From assembly GCA_035527835.1 (NCBI GenBank), contig DATKZS010000085.1:1-35507 (forward strand): a stretch of 35,507 nt of DNA, written 5' to 3'. This DNA comes from DATKZS01 sp035527835 [NCBI: bacterium] (GTDB taxonomy: Bacteria > RBG-13-61-14). This document shows, in pieces, positions 8,188-14,486 of this stretch (its first letter is position 1; each line of letters opens with the position of its first letter). The notes under the pieces are model-generated. The model was given only the letters and a program-made list of their open reading frames with translations. It searched no databases and was not told where the DNA came from. A program made the translations under genes and the position numbers.

Positions 8188-9210
8188 ATGAGCAAGCCCG
8201 AATTCAAGATCGCGGTGGTGGGCGCCACCGGACTGGTGGGCAGGGAGCTCTTGCAGTTGTTGGCGGCGCGGCGGTTCCCGGTGGCGGAGGCCAGGTTCTA
8301 CGCGTCGCTGAATTCGGCGGGAGACGAGGTCGAGTTCCGGGGCGAGGAGTTCGACGTGGAGGCGGTGAGCGGGGAATTTTATCAAGGGCTCGACATCATA
8401 TTTTTCGCGGCGCACCATCTGGTGAGCCGGGACCTGGCCGAGCAGGCGGCCGGCTCCGGGGCCGTGGTCATTGACTCATCGCGGACGTTCCGCCTGGCCC
8501 CAGACGTTGCGCTGTGCGTACCGGAGATCAATCCCGGTGTCCTGGCCGGGGTGAGGCAGGGGAAAAGGATGGTGGCGAGCCCATCCCCGGCGACGGTGGC
8601 GCTCGCGCTGGTGCTGGCGCCTCTCAATCAGCGCTTCGGGATCAGGCGCGTCAGCGCGGCCACGCTGCATGGCTCGGCCACGGCCGGCCGGGCCTCGTTC
8701 GAGGAGCACCAGTTCCAGACCATCAACATTTTCAACCAGGAGGCGCTGAGCATCGAGCGCTTCCCGCGCCAGAGTGCGTTCAACATTTTCCCGCGGGTGG
8801 GCCAGTTCGACGAGGGCGGGATGAGCGAGGCTGAGGCCGACGTGGTGCGGGAGCTCCCGCGCGTGCTGGGAGCGGAGTTCCCGGTTGCGGTCACGGCGGC
8901 GCAGGTCCCGATTTTCTGCGGGATTGCGGCGGCGGTGGATATCGCGTTCGATAATGAAGCCGACGCGGAAGAGGTGAAGCTCGCGCTGGCGGGTGCTGCC
9001 GGGGTCAAGTTGATGGACGATTCTGGTGAGGAAACCTACCCGGACACGCTGCTGGCCATGGAACATGATGAGATCCTGGTGGGCCGGATCCGGCCGGGCG
9101 CTGGCGACGCGAAGTCCGTGCAGCTCTGGATCTCGGCGGACAACCTGCGCAAGGGCGGGGCGCTCAACATGGTCCAGATCGCCGAGGAGATCATAAAAGA
9201 CTGGCCGTGA
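8188..9210 (+). CDS. Aspartate-semialdehyde dehydrogenase paralogue (USG-1-like), catalytic Cys absent
   Basis: This 340-residue protein is homologous along its length to aspartate-semialdehyde dehydrogenase. It has GATGLVGRELL at the NADP-binding turn, VVIDSSRTFRLAPDVALCVPEIN, and the conserved C-terminal ADNLRKGGALNMVQIAEE. In active enzymes the nucleophile sits in a P-N-C-S-T segment. Here residues 131-136 read SPSPAT, so position 134 is Pro. The later V-P-x-F-x-G-H region reads VPIFCGI, which loses the usual His. This pattern resembles the USG-1 group, whose role is unclear, so lysine/threonine-pathway activity should not be assumed. A GGGGTGAGG site precedes the ATG. The gene follows the epimerase by 19 bp and may be transcribed with it, ending at the 9221-9288 hairpin. 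Confidence 0.85.
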   Translation: MSKPEFKIAVVGATGLVGRELLQLLAARRFPVAEARFYASLNSAGDEVEFRGEEFDVEAVSGEFYQGLDIIFFAAHHLVSRDLAEQAAGSGAVVIDSSRTFRLAPDVALCVPEINPGVLAGVRQGKRMVASPSPATVALALVLAPLNQRFGIRRVSAATLHGSATAGRASFEEHQFQTINIFNQEALSIERFPRQSAFNIFPRVGQFDEGGMSEAEADVVRELPRVLGAEFPVAVTAAQVPIFCGIAAAVDIAFDNEADAEEVKLALAGAAGVKLMDDSGEETYPDTLLAMEHDEILVGRIRPGAGDAKSVQLWISADNLRKGGALNMVQIAEEIIKDWP

Positions 9211-9220
9211 TCGGCCGAAG

Positions 9221-9288
9221 AAAAACGCCAAGACGCCAAGCACGCCAAGAAATATTATTTTTTATTTCCTTGGCGTCTTGGCGTTTTT
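9221..9288. terminator. CGCCAAG-type hairpin, copy 2, probable bidirectional terminator
   Basis: Perfect 20-bp inverted arms lie at 9221-9240 and 9269-9288, the left arm beginning AAAAACGCCAAG and the right ending GGCGTTTTT. Each strand therefore ends its stem in a run of five T. The hairpin lies between the convergent USG-1-like and aroB genes, exactly where a bidirectional intrinsic terminator would sit. It belongs to the same repeat family as the copies at 6-91, 12557-12689 and 28301-28595. Confidence 0.7.
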
Positions 9289-9315
9289 ATTTTCACCAAG
9301 AATCAGCCCGCGCAT

Positions 9316-10461
9316 TTAATGGAACACGCGGCGGAGGAACTGGATCATGACCTTGTCGTCAAAGGGGATACCGACGCGCTTGCCGAGTCGTTTCATTTGG
9401 CCGATCTTGACGGGCAGCGCGTACTCGACCAGACCCAGCCTTTTCTTTTTATCAAAATGAGTATATTCGAGGATGTCCCTGGGCCGGACCTGATGTCCGA
9501 TGAGGGCGCGGAGCACGACCGAGGCCTTGATAGGCAGGCCGACCCTTTTAAGGAGCGCGTGCTGGCGCTCGAGGTCGGCGGGGGAGAAGATTTCCTGGGA
9601 CACGGCCAATGCTCCTTCCAGGGCCATGCCGAGGCTCACGGCCTCGCCGTGGAGCAGGGCGTAGCCGGAGGCGGCCTCCACCGCGTGGCCCAGGGTGTGG
9701 CCGTAATTCAGGATGCGGCGCAGGTCCGCCTCCTTCTCGTCCTTCTCCACCACGCCCGCCTTGATCTCGCAACTCCTTTTGATCACCGCGATCTGCGCGG
9801 CGGGGTCGCCCTCCAGCACGTCGTCGGCGCGGGCCATCAGTTGCTTGAAAAAGTCCGCGTCGGCGATCACGGCGTGCTTGATGACCTCGGCCATGCCCGC
9901 GACCAGGTGGCGGCGGGGCAGGGTCTCGAGGGCGGAGACGTCAATGAACACGGCGGCGGGCTGATGGAAGGCGCCGATCAGGTTTTTTCCCTCGGCCACG
10001 TCAACCGCGGTCTTGCCGCCGATGCTGGCGTCCACCATGGCGAGCAGGGTGGTGGGTACCTGGATCCAGGGCACGCCGCGCAGATAGGTGGCGGCGGTGA
10101 AGCCGGCCAGGTCTCCGGTCACGCCGCCGCCGCAGGCGATGACGCAGGTATCGCGGGCGAGCCCCATGCCGAGCATGTGCTCTTCGAGGAACTGCTTCAT
10201 CTTGCGGGTTTTGGATGACTCGCCGGCGGGGAAGCCGATGCGGTCCACCTTGAGGCCGCGGGCGCGCAGGGCCTCGGTCAGGCGGTTGCCGTGGAGCTTG
10301 AGCACGGTCGAGTCGGAGATGAGCACGTAGCGGTCGGCCAGGCGCATCTCCTTGAGCTGCACGGCGATGCCGTCGAACAGGTCGCGGCCGATCACAATGT
10401 TGTAAGAATGGTCCACGGTCCGGCGCAGCTTGACGCGGACCTTTTCATTATGGGGCGCCAT
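9316..10461 (-). CDS. aroB: 3-dehydroquinate synthase
   Basis: AroB converts DAHP to 3-dehydroquinate, the second step of the shikimate pathway, using NAD+ and a divalent metal. The protein shows ACGGGVTGDLAGFTAATYLRG, VPTTLLAMVDASIGGKTAVD and GKNLIGAF in the NAD and phosphate region. The metal and active-site elements are GMAEVIKHAVI, LNYGHTLGHAVE and LLHGEAVSLGM. All key motifs are present, and 381 residues is a normal length. I choose ATG 10461 because AAGGGAGG lies just upstream. An in-frame ATG at 10497 overlaps the upstream stop as ATGA but has a weaker ribosome site and adds 12 residues outside the family core. It is the last gene of a PHP-cdsA-carbonic anhydrase-aroB operon. Confidence 0.96.
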   Translation of the reverse strand: MAPHNEKVRVKLRRTVDHSYNIVIGRDLFDGIAVQLKEMRLADRYVLISDSTVLKLHGNRLTEALRARGLKVDRIGFPAGESSKTRKMKQFLEEHMLGMGLARDTCVIACGGGVTGDLAGFTAATYLRGVPWIQVPTTLLAMVDASIGGKTAVDVAEGKNLIGAFHQPAAVFIDVSALETLPRRHLVAGMAEVIKHAVIADADFFKQLMARADDVLEGDPAAQIAVIKRSCEIKAGVVEKDEKEADLRRILNYGHTLGHAVEAASGYALLHGEAVSLGMALEGALAVSQEIFSPADLERQHALLKRVGLPIKASVVLRALIGHQVRPRDILEYTHFDKKKRLGLVEYALPVKIGQMKRLGKRVGIPFDDKVMIQFLRRVFH

Positions 10462-10493
10462 GTCGCCTCCCTTTCGCTGTCCCTGCCTGGCCG

Positions 10494-11015
10494 TCATCGG
10501 CGGGAGTCCCTGCCGGCGTAGTCTCCGATGAGACGGAGATATTCGAGCGGCTGATTGAGAAGCATGTCGCGGTCCTTTTCATTGATCTCGCGCACCGGCC
10601 GGGCGGGCACGCCCATGACCAGGGTGCGGGGCGGGATTTTCATGCCCGGCGGCACGAGGGCTCCGGCGCCGACGATGCAGTGGTCTCCGACCTCCGCGCC
10701 ATCGAGCACGATGGACCCGATGCCGATCAGGCAGTGGTCGCCGATGACGGCGCCGTGGACGACCACGCGGTGGCCGAGCACGCAGTCGGCGCCGATGATG
10801 GTGGGCCACTTGTTATGCGTGACATGGATGACCGACGAGTCCTGGATGTTGGTGCGCGCGCCGACGCGGATGCAGTTGACGTCGCCGCGGACCACGGCGT
10901 GGAACCACGCGGACGATTGCTCGGCCATCTCGACGTCGCCGATGACCAGCGCGGTCTCTTCGACAAAGGCCTTGGGGTGCACCCGGGGCGACACGCCATT
11001 GTATGCGACGATCAC
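10494..11015 (-). CDS. Gamma-carbonic-anhydrase-like hexapeptide-repeat protein
   Basis: This 173-residue left-handed beta-helix protein belongs to the gamma-class carbonic anhydrase/YrdA/CaiE superfamily. Hexapeptide turns are visible from residue 20 to about 140 (TALVIGDVEM, VRGDVNCIRVGARTNIQD, TIIGADCVLGHRVVVHGAVIGDHCLIGIGSIVLDG, VGAGALVPPG). Putative zinc ligands are H67, H82 and H87, with the five-residue spacing typical of the last two. The C-terminal helix with LRLIGDYAG is usual for the family. Many such proteins lack detectable carbonic anhydrase activity, so the biochemical role is open. The ATG overlaps the cdsA stop by 4 nt, and its own stop overlaps an alternative aroB start, which indicates tight operon organisation. 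Confidence 0.9.
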   Translation of the reverse strand: MIVAYNGVSPRVHPKAFVEETALVIGDVEMAEQSSAWFHAVVRGDVNCIRVGARTNIQDSSVIHVTHNKWPTIIGADCVLGHRVVVHGAVIGDHCLIGIGSIVLDGAEVGDHCIVGAGALVPPGMKIPPRTLVMGVPARPVREINEKDRDMLLNQPLEYLRLIGDYAGRDSRR

Positions 11016-11869
11016 CAGAGGCCTCCATAGACCGCGAGGCGGAGGTAATAATAAGTGACGGGCAGGGCGAAGAGGATGGAGTCGAGCCGGTCCATGATTC
11101 CGCCGTGGCCGGGGATGATGCTGCCGGAGTCCTTGATGCGCGCGTCACGCTTGAGCATGGACTCGAAGAGGTCGCCGGCGACGGAGGGGAGCACGAGGAG
11201 GGGGCCGAGCGCCAGGCAATGCAGGAGCGGCATGCCGGTGCCGGGGTCCGGGAAGATGAGCCAGTCAAAAACGAGCTTGGTGAGCACGACGCCGAGCGTG
11301 CCGCCCGCGATGCCTCCGAGCAGTCCCTCCACGGTCTTGCCCGGGCTGATGCGCGGCGCGAGCTTTTTCTTGCCGTAGGCGCGGCCGACGAAGTACGCGC
11401 CGGCGTCGGCCAGGAACACGCCGGCGATGGCGAGAACGATGAAGAAGAGTCCGCGGTCAATGGCCTGCGGGGAATGGAGGGGGAAGCGGAGGAGCATGGC
11501 GTGGGAGAGGAGCCATCCGATATAGACGACGCCGAAGATGGTGGTTGCGGACCCGGCGATGGTTGCGGAGATGTCCTGGCCGCGGAGCTGGTTAATGAGC
11601 ACCGCCAGGATGACGAGGGTGAAGGTGAGCAGCATGTAATCGAGCCTGCCGGAGGCCGCGGCCAGGCCGAGGGCGAGCGCGCCTATGGTGCCGATCCCGC
11701 GGGAGGGCAGGAGCCCGCGCGCTTCGGCCATGGAGTAATACTCGTTGATGCCGAGCGCGATGGCGACCTCGATGAGGATGATGAACGGCCGGCCGCCGCG
11801 GTAAAAGAGATAGACCAGTACGGGGACGATGATGGCGGCGCTGATAAGGCGCTTGGCCAGGTTGCTCAT
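11012..11869 (-). CDS. cdsA: Phosphatidate cytidylyltransferase
   Basis: CdsA makes CDP-diacylglycerol from phosphatidate and CTP at the inner membrane, the branch point of phospholipid synthesis. The 285-residue protein is polytopic, with several hydrophobic segments from LISAAIIVPVLVYLFY onward. It carries the family signature near the C-terminus, where SMLKRDARIKDSG is followed by IIPGHGGIMDRLDS. SPGKTVEGLLGG before it is also typical. In many genomes cdsA is beside uppS or dxr. Here its neighbours are a PHP hydrolase upstream and a gamma-carbonic-anhydrase-like gene downstream, both joined by 4-nt overlaps. Confidence 0.95.
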   Translation of the reverse strand: MSNLAKRLISAAIIVPVLVYLFYRGGRPFIILIEVAIALGINEYYSMAEARGLLPSRGIGTIGALALGLAAASGRLDYMLLTFTLVILAVLINQLRGQDISATIAGSATTIFGVVYIGWLLSHAMLLRFPLHSPQAIDRGLFFIVLAIAGVFLADAGAYFVGRAYGKKKLAPRISPGKTVEGLLGGIAGGTLGVVLTKLVFDWLIFPDPGTGMPLLHCLALGPLLVLPSVAGDLFESMLKRDARIKDSGSIIPGHGGIMDRLDSILFALPVTYYYLRLAVYGGLW

Positions 11870-12531
11870 TTTTTCGCTCTCCTTTTCATGGCTTTTTTGA
11901 CGAGGGCGTCCGAGGCCGCGAGCATGGCGTTAAAGTCGCGGTCAGTAAGGCCGGCGCCGAGGGCGACGGTGCGGGCGAAGGCCAAGTCAATCAGGTCTTC
12001 CGGGGCGTGGGCGTCGGTATTGAGGATGAGGGTTGCGCCGTGGCGCTTGGCGAGCGAGGCGACGCGGCCGTTGCCCAGGGAGTGGCCCTTGCGGGCGCTG
12101 ATTTCCAGGGCCACGCCTTTTTTCGCGGCGAGCTTCACGTCCTCGTCCGAGATGATGCCGGGATGGGCAAGCAGGTCCACGCCGGCCAGGATGGCGGCGT
12201 GGTTGGTGCCGGCGGGCACCGGCTCGACCGGGGTCTCGCCGTGGACCACGACCCACTTGGCGCCGAGCCTGCGGCCAAGGGAAGCCAGGCCGGCGATGGA
12301 GGCGGGCGGGACGTGGGTGATCTCGAAGCCGGGAAGCACGATGATGCCGCTATGCTTTTCCATGCTCCGGCAGAACTTGACGAGCGCCGTGACCACGGGC
12401 TCGATGTTGGAATGGTCCACGTGGTCCGTGATGGCCATGGCGCGGACGCCCTTGCAGCTGGCCCGCTGGACCAGCTCGGCGGGCACGAGCACGCCGTCGC
12501 TCCAGAGCGTATGCATGTGCAGGTCAATCAT
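11866..12531 (-). CDS. PHP-domain metal-dependent hydrolase
   Basis: This 221-residue protein consists of a single PHP domain, the trinuclear-metal phosphoesterase fold. It begins MIDLHMHTLWSDG (H5-x-H7) and contains AITDHVDHSN, VLPGFEITH, VVVHGETPVEP, DLLAHPGIIS, ALEISARKGH and ILNTDAHAP, which together give a full set of metal-binding residues. Stand-alone relatives include histidinol-phosphatase-like and YcdX-like enzymes. The substrate is not evident. ATG 12531 is preferred, with GGAGG five bases upstream. The frame is open to 12609, but those 26 residues are translated from the CGCCAAG repeat and are hydrophobic by accident. It is the first gene of the operon that ends with aroB. Confidence 0.87.
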   Translation of the reverse strand: MIDLHMHTLWSDGVLVPAELVQRASCKGVRAMAITDHVDHSNIEPVVTALVKFCRSMEKHSGIIVLPGFEITHVPPASIAGLASLGRRLGAKWVVVHGETPVEPVPAGTNHAAILAGVDLLAHPGIISDEDVKLAAKKGVALEISARKGHSLGNGRVASLAKRHGATLILNTDAHAPEDLIDLAFARTVALGAGLTDRDFNAMLAASDALVKKAMKRRAKK

Positions 12532-12556
12532 CAGGGCCTCCGATAGGCGGAAGATT

Positions 12557-12689
12557 ACCGCCAAGACGCCAAGAACGCCAAGAAAAAAAATGAGATAAAT
12601 AAAATTCAATCGCGGATCTGTATTCCATCATGTTACCATTCACATACATTATTTAATAAACAGCTTGGCGCTCTTGGCGTCTTGGCGGT
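12557..12689. repeat. CGCCAAG-type inverted repeat, copy 3
   Basis: Arms of 26 bp lie at 12557-12582 and 12664-12689 with one mismatch. Each arm is three CGCCAAG units. The 81-bp centre is AT-rich and without a gene. The element sits between the PHP operon start and the downstream end of the outer-membrane barrel gene, so it occupies the promoter side of the aroB operon. A convincing -10/-35 pair for that operon could not be picked out. Confidence 0.8.
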
Positions 12690-12699
12690 TAAATTCGGG

Positions 12700-13500
12700 T
12701 TAAAAGCGGTGTTCCACCGACACCAGCCAGGTGACGCGGGTCAAGGTGGGCAGGCTGATGAAGGCGCCCGCGTAGCGCCGCTCGTAGAAGAAAGTGAAGG
12801 TGGTGTCGGGGCCGAGGTGCAGCATGGGCTCGATATGGTATCCGTTGTCGTCGAAGCCGTGGTATTCGAAGTCGTCATAGTTGCGCAAGCCGAGGTCGAG
12901 CTCGATGCGTCCCTTCCAAAAGGACGGCGGGTGGAGCGACACGTTATAGATGAAGCGGGACTCGGGGGTCTGGGTATTGTAGATGAAGGGGTTGCGGTAG
13001 TCCCTCTCCTCGAAGACGAGCGCGGCGTAGCCCATGCCCACGGCCAGGTCCATCCACCAGCGATGATAGGAGATGTAGGCGTTAGCGTAATTAATTCCGG
13101 TCTTCCAGTCGCCGTACTCGGCGTGGTTGAGGCGGAGGCTGACGGCGGCGTACTGGTCCAGGACCAGGTCATTTCCGATCCAGCAGGTGCGGAGCTGGCC
13201 GCCCTCGATGCGCGCCTCCACGCCGGCGCTCGGGTTGAGCCAGCGGTTGCCGGAATCCCAGGCCAGGCGGACGCGTCCGTAGTCCTCCCGCTCGACCGCG
13301 CTCTCGCGGCGCAGGTAAGCGCCGTAGAGGCGCAGCCCGGAGTCGAGCTCGAGCGGCGGCCGCTCTTCAGGGGCCTCTTTTTCCTGCTCATGGCAGCGGC
13401 ACTTCAGCCAGTCCGGCAGTGCCGCGGACGGGCGGGGGAGCAGGGCGGCGATGGCGATGATTGCTCCGAAGGTCAGCGCGGAGGCGGTGATGGGGCGCAT
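12700..13500 (-). CDS. Putative outer-membrane beta-barrel protein, function unknown
   Basis: I do not recognise a named family. The 266-residue product starts with a clear signal peptide (TASALTFGAIIAIAALLPRPSAALP). It continues as alternating polar/aromatic strands typical of outer-membrane barrels (GLRLYGAYLRRES, YGRVRLAWDSG, TTFTFFYERRYAGAF) and ends VTWLVSVEHRF. A C-terminal Phe preceded by alternating hydrophobic residues is the usual BAM recognition signal. A short Cys pair (CRCHEQEKEAPEERPP) follows the signal region. The gene starts one base after the metallophosphoesterase stop, so the two are probably cotranscribed. The barrel could serve uptake or anchoring related to that enzyme, but this is only context. 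Confidence 0.7.
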   Translation of the reverse strand: MRPITASALTFGAIIAIAALLPRPSAALPDWLKCRCHEQEKEAPEERPPLELDSGLRLYGAYLRRESAVEREDYGRVRLAWDSGNRWLNPSAGVEARIEGGQLRTCWIGNDLVLDQYAAVSLRLNHAEYGDWKTGINYANAYISYHRWWMDLAVGMGYAALVFEERDYRNPFIYNTQTPESRFIYNVSLHPPSFWKGRIELDLGLRNYDDFEYHGFDDNGYHIEPMLHLGPDTTFTFFYERRYAGAFISLPTLTRVTWLVSVEHRF

Positions 13501-14415
13501 TTAGACTATCTCCACGTCGTCGAAGTAAATTTTGTCCTTGCTCACGTAAGAGCCGGCGACGTCGAAGCGGAAGAAATGGTTCTTGTCGTCAATGATCTGC
13601 TTGTAGGGGCATCCGGCGCCGCTGATGATGTGGTGGACACCGCGGATCTCGTAATGCGCGCCCGTATGCTTGTGTCCGCACAGGAAATAGCTCACGTTAT
13701 TGTCGGCGAACATGGAGATGAGTTTCATGCACTCCTCGGTGTTGCCAATTGATGAGGGGGTCTGGAACGCGCCGTCGTAGATGGGGTAATGGCTCAGGAT
13801 GAAGCGGTTGGGCGGGCCGCCGCGGTCGAGGACTTTTTCGAGCCACCCCATCTGGTCGAAGCCGAGGGTGCCGGCGGCGGTATCAATGAAGATGAAGTCG
13901 CAAGGGCCGTAGATGAAGCGGAAGGCGGCGGGGCCGATGTATTTCTTATAGGCGTCCCAGCCGTCGCCGTAGAGGTCATGGTTGCCGATGGCGGAGAAGA
14001 CGGGGCAGGGCAGGTACTCGCCCATGACGCCATTCCACTTCTTGTATTCGTCAACTTGGCCGCCGTCGGCGCAGTCTCCGGAATGGAGGGCGAAGACGGC
14101 GCCGCGCTGTTTGGCGTATGATCCGAACTTGTCCATGAGGTCGGAATGGCCGTAGGTGATATGGATGTCGGAGGCCCAGAGAAAGGTGAAGGTGTCGGAC
14201 GAGGCCGCCGGCAGGGCGAGCTGCCTGGCGTGTCCGGACACGGACTCGTTGAAGCGGTCGTCAACTTTCTCGGTCCCGGAGGACAGGTAATCCATGAAGG
14301 TGTCGGGTTTGCAGGCGGAGGCCGCGGCGGCGAGCGTGATCCCGCCGGCCCCGCGCACGATTCCGTCCAGAAATTTTCTCCGGGAAAACCGGGATGGGTC
14401 TTGTTTCCTGGTCAT
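13501..14415 (-). CDS. Tat-exported calcineurin-like metallophosphoesterase
   Basis: This 304-residue protein has a twin-arginine signal (SRRKFL with R12-R13) and a hydrophobic stretch GAGGITLAAAASAC. C35 makes a lipid-anchored Tat substrate possible. The mature part contains the five calcineurin-type metal motifs: D-x-H in WASDIHITYGH, GD in LHSGDCADGG, GNHD in SAIGNHDLYG, H in ILSHYPIYD and GHxH in FLCGHKHTG. It should be a periplasmic or outer-surface phosphoesterase with a binuclear metal centre. The substrate (phosphomonoester, diester or nucleotide) is undetermined. A strong AGGAGGG precedes the ATG, and a candidate promoter lies at 14444-14472. The downstream barrel gene is contiguous. 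Confidence 0.88.
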   Translation of the reverse strand: MTRKQDPSRFSRRKFLDGIVRGAGGITLAAAASACKPDTFMDYLSSGTEKVDDRFNESVSGHARQLALPAASSDTFTFLWASDIHITYGHSDLMDKFGSYAKQRGAVFALHSGDCADGGQVDEYKKWNGVMGEYLPCPVFSAIGNHDLYGDGWDAYKKYIGPAAFRFIYGPCDFIFIDTAAGTLGFDQMGWLEKVLDRGGPPNRFILSHYPIYDGAFQTPSSIGNTEECMKLISMFADNNVSYFLCGHKHTGAHYEIRGVHHIISGAGCPYKQIIDDKNHFFRFDVAGSYVSKDKIYFDDVEIV

Positions 14416-14443
14416 GGTCAGCCCTCCTGATGCGTATCTTTTC

Positions 14444-14472
14444 AGATTAGATCATTCATTAGCCCAAATCAA
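14444..14472 (-). promoter_or_regulatory. Candidate promoter of the metallophosphoesterase-barrel pair
   Basis: Reading on the minus strand, TTGATT (14467-14472) and TAATCT (14444-14449) are 17 bp apart. The inferred start near 14437 leaves a leader of about 20 nt that carries the AGGAGGG site. Box matches are moderate. Confidence 0.4.
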
Positions 14473-14486
14473 AAAACAGACCGGTA

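Noticed and set aside
6744-8228. 494-codon minus-strand open frame opposite the epimerase
   Set aside because: It is Arg/His/Pro/Leu-rich shadow sequence; the epimerase on the plus strand has full catalytic motifs.
12532-12560. A further LexA box (single TAATCTTC) upstream of the PHP operon
   Set aside because: There is only one copy beside the CGCCAAG repeat, without the 11-bp partner, and the context does not suggest SOS control.
11003-12598. 531-codon plus-strand open frame opposite cdsA and the PHP gene
   Set aside because: It covers two well-supported genes on the opposite strand, is low-complexity in composition and has no domain.
12682-13752. 356-codon plus-strand open frame opposite the barrel and phosphoesterase genes
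   Set aside because: It is Val/Glu/Gly-rich with no motif and crosses two supported minus-strand genes.
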